NCBI RefSeq assembly: GCF_026151205.1
Contig: NC_087072.1
Coordinates: forward strand, 4,342,260 to 4,381,445
Length of the DNA: 39,186 nucleotides
From: Bolinopsis microptera
Lineage: Eukaryota > Ctenophora > Tentaculata > Lobata > Bolinopsidae
Direction: 5' to 3'
The position numbers and the translations under genes are program-made. Below are positions 30,325 through 39,048 of the stretch, piece after piece. Under the pieces are notes generated by a model. It made no database searches and was not told where the DNA came from. It saw nothing but the letters and a program-made list of their open reading frames with translations. Within the stretch, counting starts at the first letter, position 1. Every line of letters begins with the position of its first letter.

Positions 30325-33300
30325 ATGGAAATGACAACCAGTTATCGTTATGAGAGTGAAGTGCCGAGAGCTGCAGCGCTACACAGAGCATTGGCACGAC
30401 AGAATGCAAGCATCAGAGCTACTGAGACATTAGCTGCTGACAAGGCTGCTATTAAGGAAACATTCCTCAAGTGTCAGGTTCAAAGAATTCACTTACTGAC
30501 ATGGACTTATCTCCGATAATCAAATATCTTGTAATAATAAGGATGATTGCTGAATGCTGATATGGATAATAGATCCGCTTGTAATGATCAATCAATCAAT
30601 ATTAACATTTTTATGATTCATTAGATTCATAATGTGGTTACAAGTTGTTCTGATTATGAACAATAAAACACCTTAACCTTCAGATAGCACACTGGAACGA
30701 AGTAGCAGAAGAGGCTACCGAGAGGAAAATATTAAAGAGATACAAAGAAACTCTTGACCAAGAGGTCAGTGGACGTGTACTTATTTAGATGTTTAGCAAT
30801 CTCTTAAAATAACTTAATTATAACTTGACGGCGGCAGTGCCTGTACTGATAGACCAGACTTAAATGTGACCTACCTATGACCTATGTTGAGTTTCGTCAA
30901 GACTTGACGGGGCCATCACATCTTCTGACCACCCCATAGCGAAGTAGAGTCTCGCTCGTTGCGCCAGCACAGCAGAGAGTTCGTATTTGGAGGAGTATAT
31001 CCCCTGATCGGCGGCTTATCAGGGAGAGACAACATGAACTTTGTGAGCTTATCTTTGAAGTGCTCTAGATCTTGAATGACATTCAGATGGTAGGGGATTG
31101 CATTCCACAATTTAGGTCCCTGAACTGCAAATGAGTTGTCAAACAAGGTGAGGTTTGCTGTTGAACTGGTTCTACGTTTTGATGGAATTACTGCAAGGTT
31201 TCCAAGCCTTGGGCGTGAAACAAATAGAACGTTCAGATCATTGCTGGTCTTTCCGTGGAGGATTTTCCACATATGGAGAATGATGAATCGCTCCCGCCTT
31301 CGTTGAAGAGACATCAGAGATAGATAGACCAGGCGATCCCAGTAGTGGAGATCGCGCATTCCTGATATTCTGGCGGTGAATGCTTTCTGTACACTCTCCA
31401 GTTCTTGGATATCGCTGATTTTTGAGGGATGCCATAATGGACAGCAATATTCAATCAGACTTCGAACCATTGATTTGTATAGCGTCAGCATGATGGAGTG
31501 AGATCGTGTGTGAAATACACTGAGAACCCATAATGCTTTTTGGCGAGCTTTATCTGCAATGGCTCGTATGTGAGGGGACCAAGAGAGATCACTTGACACT
31601 ATGACGCCTAAATCCCTGAGCTGATGTATTGGCTCAAGTATAGTGTCTTTGGAAACTGAGTATTGATAGTGTTCAACCACAAATGGAAGTTCAGATAGTA
31701 CATATTGGTGGTTGAATTTATGACACATGTACTCAAATTTGTCTTTGTGAAGGGCCATATTATTTCTTTCAGACCAGTCAATGACATTTTGCAGATCTTC
31801 TTGGAGGAGCTTGACGTCATGCTCCGATTTGATAGCAATGGATATGCGAGTGTCATCAGCAAAACATCGAATTATAGAGTGCATGATACAATGTTCGATA
31901 TCATTGATAAAAATCAAGAAAAGGATCGGCCCCAAAACAGTACCTTGTGGAACTCCGCTGATTATCAGTGCAAGGATGGACAGATGACCGTCAACAACAA
32001 CTGCTTGTTTCCGGTCTGAGAGGAAAGATTCTATCCACTTTATGATTTTAGGATGGATTCCATAGAGTTGGAGCTTTCTCAGTAGGAGTTTGTGATCGAC
32101 TTTATCGAAAGCCTTGGCATAGTCGAGGTATATTGAATCAAAATCTGAATTGTTGCTCAGAGAATCCAAAACGTCATCAAAATGGTGGAGAAGTTGAGTA
32201 AGGCAACTCCGGCCAGATCTAAATCCGTGCTGCTTACTACAGATGAGGTTATTGATCTCCAAATAGTTTACCAGCTTTTTTCTTATCACCCTCTCGTATA
32301 CTTTAACCACATGAGAGGTGAGTGATATAGGTCGGTAGTTAGCTGGTTTGGCTCGACTATCCTTCTTGTGGAGAGGAAATACGTGTGAGAACTTATAGAA
32401 ACTAGGGACCTCCCCAGTAACTAAAGAGCGGGACCAGATGATGTGCATTGGTTCTGCTAGGGCTTTCTTGCAGTTCTTGAGAAGGGTGACTGGAATTTCG
32501 TCAGGACCTGATGCAGCATTAGGTTTGATGTCTTCAATGGCCTTAATGATGTCGTCCACGGAGAAATTCAGCATATCGTCAGTAAAAGGATGCTTGATTG
32601 GAGGGGGACTGAAAGAAGCAGAGTCGATCCGAGTTTTCGAAGGATCACTGAATACTGACAAGAACTGATTCTGCAAGAGGTTGGCAATATCTTTTGGATT
32701 TGATTTGATGGCACCGTTTCCATCAAAAAGCATGCTGATGTTGCTTTTCTTCTTCGAAAATTTCTTAGCGTAACTATAGAAATACTTGGGATTTTCTTTT
32801 ACCTTGCTTACGGCTTGCTGTTCACGGTACAGGAGATCCTGGTTGATGGCATCACGAATATCCATATGAGCGAGAGCAAGTTTCCGGTTCAAAGATTCAA
32901 TCTGTGTGGGAGGGCTATGAGGATTAATTTTTGCAGCCTCTAGCTGGGTTTGAAGCTTTCGTTTTCTGCGAGAGGGGATGCGCACAGATGAGCGAGTTTG
33001 GGTTTTGGGAGGGATCTTCTTCGGACAGCCAATCTGGCAGATTTGTAGAGTAATAAGAGTGAATAGCTCTGGAAAATCCTCTTTGTCGCAAAGGTTGATG
33101 AGTTGAGCCCAGTCAACAGATGAGAGCATGTCATTGATCGATGAAAAATCTGCTTTATTAAAGTCTAAGCTTCTAAACGAAGAATCAATGAAATCCGGAG
33201 GATCTGAATGAGTACAAGGATTGTAAGACAAAAATATCTCTACACGTCTGTGATCTGATAGTGGAGTGTCCGAAATAGAGACGTGAGAAACTAGATCCTC

Positions 33301-35707
33301 TGAGTTTGAAATGTACAGATCTAATACATTTCTGAGTCGGGTGGGTTCCAGCACATGTTGAGTACATAGATTCTCAGACATGAAGTCAAGTAAAAGAGCT
33401 GCACTGTAAGTTGAACATGAGGAACCACCGGGTAAGATAGAATTAGTGGACCAGCCAATGAGGGGAATATTAAAGTCTCCAAGAAGTGATAGCCGGTATT
33501 CGCCATCGCCACTGGCAATGTACTGGTCAATGAAGTCCAAACATGATTTAAAACTGGGAACTGGACACTCGGGCGGGCGATATAGAACACAAATGATTGA
33601 CTTTTCAGATTCGCTGGTACACATCAAAGCCTGACAGTATCTATCATCATATGTCTGGACGTTAGTTATGGGGAGTTCATCATGTGTATAAAGTAAAACT
33701 CCACCTCCAACCCTAGCTTCTCTATCACTTCTGAACAGAGAGTAACCCGGAATTTCAAGTTGAGCATCCTCAATGTAAGACTTAAGCCATGTCTCTGTTA
33801 AGGCGATTAATGGAACGGTGTGGTTCTTGGCTTGTTCCTTTCTTAATTCGTCTTCAAGGTAAGAAGCTTTCCATCTGGAGGTGTTATGGGCGCTAGGGTT
33901 AAATGATTGAATGTTTAGCAGCCAGATGCTAGAATGTTCGACCAGTTCGCTTGGGGAGGAGGAAAACGACTCTGCGGTTGGAACTGGGGAACAGGATGTT
34001 GGAACATGATGTTCTGGCTTGGAGGACCGTGAGGGACGAACTGCCTGATGATGTGCTGGTTGGCACTGGGGAAGAGCGAGGCAATTCTGTTCTCTTGAGT
34101 CACAATACTGGATTTTATGTTTTCGATCTCTTTCTGAAAAGTGGTCTGGAAGTTCGTCAGAAGGGATCGAATCTTTAAAAAATCCTTGTTCTCATGATGG
34201 GGTGTTGACTTAGTATGAGACTGAGAAGAAGAGCGCGTCCTTTTATTGTTGTTATTCTCTTTATTTTTCTGATCATTGGAAGTTCTGTTATCAGAGATGT
34301 CTCTTCTGTAGGAATCACGCTCCTTGGGTTTGTGTCGTTTAGTACCAACAGTGTGAACTAATAAGTATTCCTCATCGTAACAAGACTTATCAGACAAGGA
34401 TGTTGGACAGTGTTGGGGATGAAAAAATTTGCATTTATCACCACGCCTACAGCCAAACTTTCTGCGGGTACTATTTTTAATGAACTTAGAGCAGCGTGGA
34501 GGGTGGAACATTTTGCATGCTGATTGATCATTACTTGGCGTTTTACCACTGACACCGTGTGGGCATTTTCCAAGTTTTAGCAAGCTGCAGATCTCATCAA
34601 GCCGTAAATTGGGCAGCTGCGATTTATCGTCATTTACTGAATGTTGTTCATCTTCCTGTGATTTGACGATTGAAAGCTTTTTCTGAAGCTCATCTTGATC
34701 AAGGGAGACATGTTGTTTTTTCTGGTTCTGGGAAGATGGAGTGTTTGCACCAGATTGCTGTTTAGAGGCCAATTTACTAGGGGCCTTGGATTTCGCCTTT
34801 GACTGATTTGATAAGTTGGTTTCATAACATGCTTTGCAAAGCCAAACAGAAGTAGCTGAAGACACACGTGGTTCAAAAGAATCACAATCATGGCAGCCTT
34901 GCAAACAAAGAAAGCAACATGCGGCAGCTTTTGTAACAGAATCAAACTGAGTCGAGTATTCGATATCACAATCCGGACAGATGGCAGGGTACAGTGACTG
35001 AATCTCGAGTATGATTCTCTTGGCAAGTGAAGGCTTATTTGAAAATATACGGTTGCCTTTAGGCTCCTCGGTTTTGATGTTGAGAAAAAGAGCACAAGCG
35101 TTCAATGTAGCTAACTGAAAACGGGGCCCACCGAGTACAGTCTGATTATCGGACACATCTTTAGACGAGTCAAAAGCAGTCAGGAGTGTTTTGGAGAGTG
35201 GATCTGCTTTACTCAAAAGATTACCAATAATAAGCCGTATCTTTTCATCGAAATTTGGAATGACAGTTGACATAGTTTACAGATTCCGTGTACTTGTATT
35301 GTGTATAGTGTGTAAAAATCCGTCGAACAATTACACGCACACAGTGATGAGCCAGTCTTATCTCAAATAGAAATATTAGATAAGAGAGCTATGCAAATGT
35401 AAACGTATTCAAAAGTGTATATAAAATGAACAGCTTTTGTACGAAAATGTACTTTAATTTCAACATTAAACTCAAAAACAGATAATAATAGTGGTAAAAT
35501 TGTGAAGAAATTCATGGTGGTTAATTAACTAACAAGCGTGATTGTAGTCGGAACAGATAATTAATTTCATTTCAGTTGCGCTCAGCAAAGTCACAACTCA
35601 TGACCTCTAGAAGAGTGAACTTGCGGCGCTTACTTGACAGTGAGAGGGTGCAGTATGGGGCAGAGTTAGAAGCACTGGGTCTCACTTACAAACAGTGTAG
35701 ACTATAA
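30325..35707 (+). CDS. CFAP141-like small ciliary coiled-coil protein (3 exons)
   Basis: Exons 30325-30477, 30684-30764 and 35576-35707 join in phase 0 to give 121 residues. Exon 1 starts at ATG 30325; donors are CAG|GTTCAA and GAG|GTCAGT, acceptors CCTTCAG and TTTCAG; the stop is TAA at 35705-35707. The product is a charged helical protein with HWNEVAEEATERK in exon 2 and LRRLLDSERVQYGAELEALG near the end. That end matches the pattern I know for CFAP141 (C1orf189), a roughly 100-residue microtubule inner protein of motile-cilium doublets: a KETLDQEL..AK.QL helix followed by L..LL..E..QY..EL...G. Intron 2 is 4.8 kb because an antisense LINE sits in it. A 56-bp tandem duplication begins at the stop codon. 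Family assignment is from memory. Confidence 0.65.
30916..33918 (-). CDS. LINE ORF2: endonuclease and reverse transcriptase
   Basis: About 1000 residues. The first in-frame ATG is at 33624, but the frame is open upstream and already encodes endonuclease motifs there: LNIQSFNPSA right at the ORF1 stop, then ALTETW and GGGVLLY. I therefore start the conserved region at 33918. After 33627 come LLGDFNIPLIGW and SDHRRVE (endonuclease), then RT motifs: KPANYRPISLTS, LDYAKAFDKVDH, SGVPQGTVLGP and the catalytic FADD (residues 589-592 counted from 33627). The C-terminal part (SLQRRRERFIILHMWKILHG) is typical of CR1/Jockey-group elements. ORF2 lies in the -1 frame relative to ORF1 with no start codon in the overlap, pointing to frameshifting, reinitiation or a non-AUG start. 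Confidence 0.9.
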   Translation of the reverse strand, partial: LNIQSFNPSAHNTSRWKASYLEDELRKEQAKNHTVPLIALTETWLKSYIEDAQLEIPGYSLFRSDREARVGGGVLLYTHDELPITNVQTYDDRYCQALMCTSESEKSIICVLYRPPECPVPSFKSCLDFIDQYIASGDGEYRLSLLGDFNIPLIGWSTNSILPGGSSCSTYSAALLLDFMSENLCTQHVLEPTRLRNVLDLYISNSEDLVSHVSISDTPLSDHRRVEIFLSYNPCTHSDPPDFIDSSFRSLDFNKADFSSINDMLSSVDWAQLINLCDKEDFPELFTLITLQICQIGCPKKIPPKTQTRSSVRIPSRRKRKLQTQLEAAKINPHSPPTQIESLNRKLALAHMDIRDAINQDLLYREQQAVSKVKENPKYFYSYAKKFSKKKSNISMLFDGNGAIKSNPKDIANLLQNQFLSVFSDPSKTRIDSASFSPPPIKHPFTDDMLNFSVDDIIKAIEDIKPNAASGPDEIPVTLLKNCKKALAEPMHIIWSRSLVTGEVPSFYKFSHVFPLHKKDSRAKPANYRPISLTSHVVKVYERVIRKKLVNYLEINNLICSKQHGFRSGRSCLTQLLHHFDDVLDSLSNNSDFDSIYLDYAKAFDKVDHKLLLRKLQLYGIHPKIIKWIESFLSDRKQAVVVDGHLSILALIISGVPQGTVLGPILFLIFINDIEHCIMHSIIRCFADDTRISIAIKSEHDVKLLQEDLQNVIDWSERNNMALHKDKFEYMCHKFNHQYVLSELPFVVEHYQYSVSKDTILEPIHQLRDLGVIVSSDLSWSPHIRAIADKARQKALWVLSVFHTRSHSIMLTLYKSMVRSLIEYCCPLWHPSKISDIQELESVQKAFTARISGMRDLHYWDRLVYLSLMSLQRRRERFIILHMWKILHGKTSNDLNVLFVSRPRLGNLAVIPSKRRTSSTANLTLFDNSFAVQGPKLWNAIPYHLNVIQDLEHFKDKLTKFMLSLPDKPPIRGYTPPNTNSLLCWRNERDSTSLWGGQKM
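33915..35273 (-). CDS. LINE ORF1: zinc-finger nucleic-acid-binding protein
   Basis: 452 residues from ATG at 35273. Residues ~99-149 hold a cluster of Cys/His (C99, C102, C119, C120, C123, C127, C130, C146, C149) resembling a PHD-like finger. Residues ~237-289 hold CCCH-like fingers (CKMFHP, GCRRGDKCKFFHP) of the kind seen in ORF1 proteins of some invertebrate CR1-group LINEs. A basic, Asn/Ser-rich linker (~310-360) is followed by a predicted coiled coil (~364-400, LLTNFQTTFQKEIENIKSS) and a Pro/Gln-rich tail. It is expected to bind the element RNA and form particles. The stop codon (33915-33917) overlaps the ORF2 reading frame. No lesions seen. Confidence 0.85.
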   Translation of the reverse strand: MSTVIPNFDEKIRLIIGNLLSKADPLSKTLLTAFDSSKDVSDNQTVLGGPRFQLATLNACALFLNIKTEEPKGNRIFSNKPSLAKRIILEIQSLYPAICPDCDIEYSTQFDSVTKAAACCFLCLQGCHDCDSFEPRVSSATSVWLCKACYETNLSNQSKAKSKAPSKLASKQQSGANTPSSQNQKKQHVSLDQDELQKKLSIVKSQEDEQHSVNDDKSQLPNLRLDEICSLLKLGKCPHGVSGKTPSNDQSACKMFHPPRCSKFIKNSTRRKFGCRRGDKCKFFHPQHCPTSLSDKSCYDEEYLLVHTVGTKRHKPKERDSYRRDISDNRTSNDQKNKENNNNKRTRSSSQSHTKSTPHHENKDFLKIRSLLTNFQTTFQKEIENIKSSIVTQENRIASLFPSANQHIIRQFVPHGPPSQNIMFQHPVPQFQPQSRFPPPQANWSNILASGC

Positions 35708-35810
35708 GAGCTTACCTGATAGTCTTACATTTGCTCCTCCTTACGACACAGTAGAGACTATAAGAGCTTACCTGATAGTCTTACATCTGCTCCTCCTTAC
35801 GACGCGGGAG
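35699..35810 (+). repeat. 56-bp tandem duplication at the end of the CFAP141-like gene
   Basis: Units 35699-35754 and 35755-35810 differ at only a few positions. Unit 1 includes the last codons and the TAA stop; unit 2 lies in the 3' untranslated region or the intergenic space before the innexin. Each unit contains GCTTACCTG, which is a strong splice donor (CAGGTAAGC) on the minus strand. Confidence 0.9.
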
Positions 35811-35903
35811 ACTTTTTGTTTGTGTTGGAGAAGCATAAAAAATAACTACAGTCTGCATTTGTTTGTGTTTTCTTTATTCTGATTGTGAACAGCTCGTACA
35901 GAG

Positions 35904-37181
35904 ATGGTTATTGAGTTATTATCAGGATTTAAAGGATTATCCCCGTTCAAAGACGCAACTGTAGACGACAGCTGGGACCAGATAAACAGGTGTTATGTGT
36001 TCCTAGCGATGGTACTGATGGGGGCAGTAACCACTATGAGACAGTATTCTGGAACCCTTATCGCGTGTGACGGGTTCAGTAAGTTTCACCCTCAGTTTGC
36101 AGAGGACTATTGCTGGAGTTTAGGAATGTATACTGTGCGTGAGGCGTACGATCTGCCGGCCAGCATGGTGCCCTACCCTGGAGTTCTACCATCAGATCTG
36201 CCCGCATGTGTTCCGCGTCTCTTGAAGAACGGTACATTAACAAAGTGTGGCAGTGAGAAAGATGTCCTGCCAGCAGACAGGATATTTCACTTGTGGTACC
36301 AGTGGGCTAGTTTTTACTTCTGGATTGTTGCTATTCTCTACTACACACCTTACATAATGTTCAAACAGTTGGGAGGGTCCGAGTATAAGCCGCTTATAAA
36401 GCTGCTATGTCTCGCCTCCTCCGCCAGTGAAAAACACATGGAGGAGATACAAGAGCGAGTGGTCAACTGGCTGTTCTTCAGATTTAAAACTTACATATTC
36501 GACAAGGGTTACTACGCCTGGCTGCGAAAGAACAGCTTCAGTCTGGTAATCGGAGTAACCAAGCTCTCCTACCTTCTCATAACAGTTGCTGTGTTCTACC
36601 TGACAGGCTTCATGTTTGAGTACGGCAATAACACATGGTACCGGTACGGTGCTGACTGGTACGGTACCAGGTTCTCTCCTTATATGGACGTTAACAATTC
36701 CATCACTCTCAATAAAGACATTCTCTTTCCTAAGATGGTGGCATGTGAGATTAAGAGATGGGGTCCCTCTGGGATAGAGGTGGAGACAGCACAGTGTGTT
36801 CTCGCTCCTAATGTTCTTTATCAGTACCTCTTCCTTTTCACCTGGTACCTCTTGGTAGCTGTGTTCTTTGCTAACCTCATCAGTTGTTTCCTCCACATTT
36901 CTGAGATGTTTTTCTCCAATGGTACCTACAACAGGATGATTGACCAAGGAATGTTGCCCAATAAACCCATGTACAGGTTTGTCTTCATGAACATTGGAGC
37001 TGGAGGAAGGGAGATTGTACAGATTCTCACGGATAACTCCAACCCTCTTCTTTTCAGTAAGATCTTCAACGATCTGACAAGCATGTTGATTACCACTGCT
37101 AAGAATGATGATGTTGTTGAGAACCTAAACACTAAGACTGAGACGTCTGTTATCGAGTTTGAGAGCAATGATTCGCTCTAA
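35904..37181 (+). CDS. Innexin (gap-junction / hemichannel subunit)
   Basis: 425 residues in one uninterrupted frame. Innexins assemble as oligomeric plasma-membrane channels passing ions and small molecules between cells. Four hydrophobic segments are visible: TM1 ~30-48, TM2 ~131-151, TM3 ~213-235, TM4 ~306-331. The TM2 motif WYQW (131-134) is a variant of the innexin YYQW signature. Extracellular loop 1 has Cys55, Cys70, Cys102 and Cys115 and a possible N-glycosylation site (NGT, 109-111). Loop 2 has Cys281 and Cys298 and two further N-x-S/T sites (242 and 264/265). N-terminal DSWDQINR and length are normal for the family. A TCTGATTGTGAACAG acceptor-like sequence just upstream suggests a 5' UTR intron. 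The four-cysteine first loop and AYDLPASMVPYPG remind me of ctenophore innexins, but the clade is not settled. Confidence 0.93.
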   Translation: MVIELLSGFKGLSPFKDATVDDSWDQINRCYVFLAMVLMGAVTTMRQYSGTLIACDGFSKFHPQFAEDYCWSLGMYTVREAYDLPASMVPYPGVLPSDLPACVPRLLKNGTLTKCGSEKDVLPADRIFHLWYQWASFYFWIVAILYYTPYIMFKQLGGSEYKPLIKLLCLASSASEKHMEEIQERVVNWLFFRFKTYIFDKGYYAWLRKNSFSLVIGVTKLSYLLITVAVFYLTGFMFEYGNNTWYRYGADWYGTRFSPYMDVNNSITLNKDILFPKMVACEIKRWGPSGIEVETAQCVLAPNVLYQYLFLFTWYLLVAVFFANLISCFLHISEMFFSNGTYNRMIDQGMLPNKPMYRFVFMNIGAGGREIVQILTDNSNPLLFSKIFNDLTSMLITTAKNDDVVENLNTKTETSVIEFESNDSL

Positions 37182-37255
37182 TTGATCATACTTGAGATAC
37201 CTTACTATTAACCATGGTTTCTTTTAAACATTATATTTTGACTGCCCTGCAGTTT

Positions 37256-37305
37256 AGCTCATTTTAGCTCATTTTAGCCCATTTTAGTGCATTTAAGTGC
37301 ATTTT
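37256..37305 (+). repeat. Five 10-base repeats in the innexin 3' UTR
   Basis: AGCTCATTTT twice, AGCCCATTTT, AGTGCATTTA and AGTGCATTTT in perfect register, 75 bases after the stop codon. They lie before the probable polyadenylation signal and so are probably transcribed. Confidence 0.85.
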
Positions 37306-37443
37306 ACGTAATTGTGTGTAATCTGACCGTTGATTTCGTTTAAACATTTAAATTTCATTGTTCCTCGTAGTATTTTATTCAAATACATTTATATTAATCA
37401 TTTTATGTTTTATCATTGTATCAGATGTTTCTTATTTTGTATC

Positions 37444-37449
37444 AATAAA
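37444..37449 (+). promoter_or_regulatory. Probable polyadenylation signal of innexin
   Basis: AATAAA about 260 bases after the innexin stop, followed by T/GT-rich sequence (TGTGTCTCTATTTG). It is the first canonical hexamer downstream and leaves about 110 bases before the next start codon. Confidence 0.55.
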
Positions 37450-37563
37450 ATGTGTCTCTATTTGATAATTGGGATACACGTTAACCAACATGCACAATGC
37501 ACATTCATACTCATCAACATCACTCACCCACACTTACATGTTCACATCCACATAGCATCAGTC

Positions 37564-38035
37564 ATGCCTGATGCCATGGACAGCACCACCAGCAAGCGCT
37601 ACGAGGGTAAAATCCCGTGGGTGCAGCGCTCACAGCCAGCAGTGCGCCGCCAGCAGTGTAGGATCCTGGACGATCAGAAGAACGCTGCAATGGTAGCTGA
37701 TAATGTGGAGTGTGAAAAAACCAGCCTCTTTGCAAACTGGAAGGAGGTGATTGTCATGAACTTCTTAACTATTGCAGTACAGTGCCATCTTTTCTTTAAA
37801 TTATAATCATTATTGCCTCATATCAAACTTGTTGTGAAAATTATGTATAATATTTTATGTATTAACACAGTGTTTAACTTAATAAATTAACTTAATTATT
37901 CGCAGAAGGACCAGCACGAACAGAAGAGTCTGGAAGATAATTACAAAACTATCAACAAAGAAACACAAGCTGTAAAAACAGCCAGACTTGCAGTGCGCAG
38001 AGAGGTGAGATGTGCGGTCAAGATTTTTTATATAC

Positions 38036-38067
<32 letters not shown>

Positions 38068-38230
38068 CTGTAATTTAAAGTATTTTTCCAGTTTTAAAGG
38101 ACCAGAATTGCTTACCTAGACTTTCAATGTTAAATTTCAGTTGCTGGCTAATAAGCTAGAGGAAGAAGACAGACAGTGCCAGAGCGAACTGCAAGCAAAA
38201 GGATTAGCTCAATTCAAAGAACGTAGATAA
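37564..38230 (+). CDS. CFAP141-family small coiled-coil protein (3 exons), second copy
   Basis: Exons 37564-37746, 37906-38004 and 38141-38230 join in phase 0 to give 123 residues. Start ATG 37564; donors GAG|GTGATT and GAG|GTGAGA; acceptors TTCGCAG and TTTCAG; stop TAA at 38228-38230. The protein is strongly charged and helical after residue ~28. It ends LANKLEEEDRQCQSELQAKG followed by LAQFKERR, which matches the CFAP141 C-terminal pattern (R..L..LL..E..QY..EL..KG.AF). It is similar in size and ending to the gene at 30325, but the last intron is placed differently relative to the conserved end, so the two are not a recent duplication. A role in the axoneme is inferred. It could instead belong to a related small microtubule-inner-protein family. 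Confidence 0.6.
38039..38069 (+). repeat. TA dinucleotide run in intron 2
   Basis: About 30 bases of TA repeat within the second intron (38005-38140) of the downstream CFAP141-family gene. Confidence 0.85.
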
Positions 38231-39048
38231 ACCATCAGTTCAATCATTCAAATACCACCTCTCATTTCACAATTTATGTTCTACTACGACTTTTCTTAAC
38301 TGACATTTTTGTTTAAAGTTTGCCTGAACAATACCGGCTCAGTTACATATTTGTCATTTGATGATTACATTTTGCACTGGTTGCAGAATAATCAGCAAAT
38401 CTTACGATAAAAGTTCAACATGCGTACCATTTGTTTCAAGAGAGAGCAGTGTTTGTGGTTGCTAGGTAACAGTAGGTAGGTAACAGTCACCACGCACCTT
38501 AATCAAATCAATTTGCCAGCTTTGATGTGAAGCTGTGGTCACGTCAAATAATGTCATAGCTGTAGCGCGCCCCTTCAAAATTGTATCGCGCTAAACCACT
38601 ACTGCATTCAGTGAGACAGAATCTGGGGCGCGCGAGGCGCGATCAAACTGGGACAGAAAATTCGTGCTAATACAGTGGGGTGACATATGTTTTCGTCACT
38701 TCTGATAATGACAATACAAACAGCGTTAAACGAACAATTTTCATTGAACCATAACTCCGCTTCCGGACCACCGATTTACAAAATTCAAAAATGGGTGTTT
38801 AGAGAAAATTCTGAACTTTTCTCGGCGGCGCGAAAAGTGGCATGCAACGTATTATTATTATTATAAAGGGTCTCAATAAAGCCGTAGTACATACATATTG
38901 CATTACTTTAAAACCGACTTTACACTGAAACCGTCACAGACGCGCGCGCGCGTTTTTCGCGCGAAGAATCATTTAATCTTCGCTATGCGTGTTACGTTAA
39001 AAGAAGTAATCCTGCTATAATCTGCCATTTATGGCGCATTTGTGGTAT
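38231..39048. other. No gene seen; repeat-like and GC-patchy
   Basis: No coding segment supported. CGCGCGCGCG-rich words occur near 38627-38640 and 38940-38960. CATAACTCCGCTTCCGGACC near 38750 resembles arms of dispersed elements in other animal genomes, but no partner copy is in this window. Confidence 0.4.
38458..38470. promoter_or_regulatory. X-box-like RFX site
   Basis: GTTGCTAGGTAAC fits the RFX X-box layout (GTTGCC-like half, short spacer, GGTAAC half). It lies 228 bases downstream of the second CFAP141-family gene, so it could serve a ciliary gene starting to the right of the window. A second GGTAGGTAACAG follows immediately. Confidence 0.35.

Larger units (their letters stand above)
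30916..35273 (-). mobile_element. LINE (CR1/Jockey-like non-LTR retrotransposon), both ORFs open
   Basis: Antisense to the CFAP141-like gene, wholly within its second intron (30765-35575). It contains ORF1 (zinc-finger RNA-binding type) and ORF2 (AP-like endonuclease plus RT), the layout of CR1/L2/Jockey-group elements. No stop codon or frameshift interrupts either ORF, and the key catalytic motifs are present, so the copy looks young. Exact ends and target-site duplications were not found; sequence between 30765 and 30915 and between 35274 and 35575 includes the untranslated parts plus the original intron. Confidence 0.9.

Noticed and set aside
31705-32019. Plus-strand frames opposite the LINE
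   Set aside because: Shadows of the intact minus-strand ORF2.
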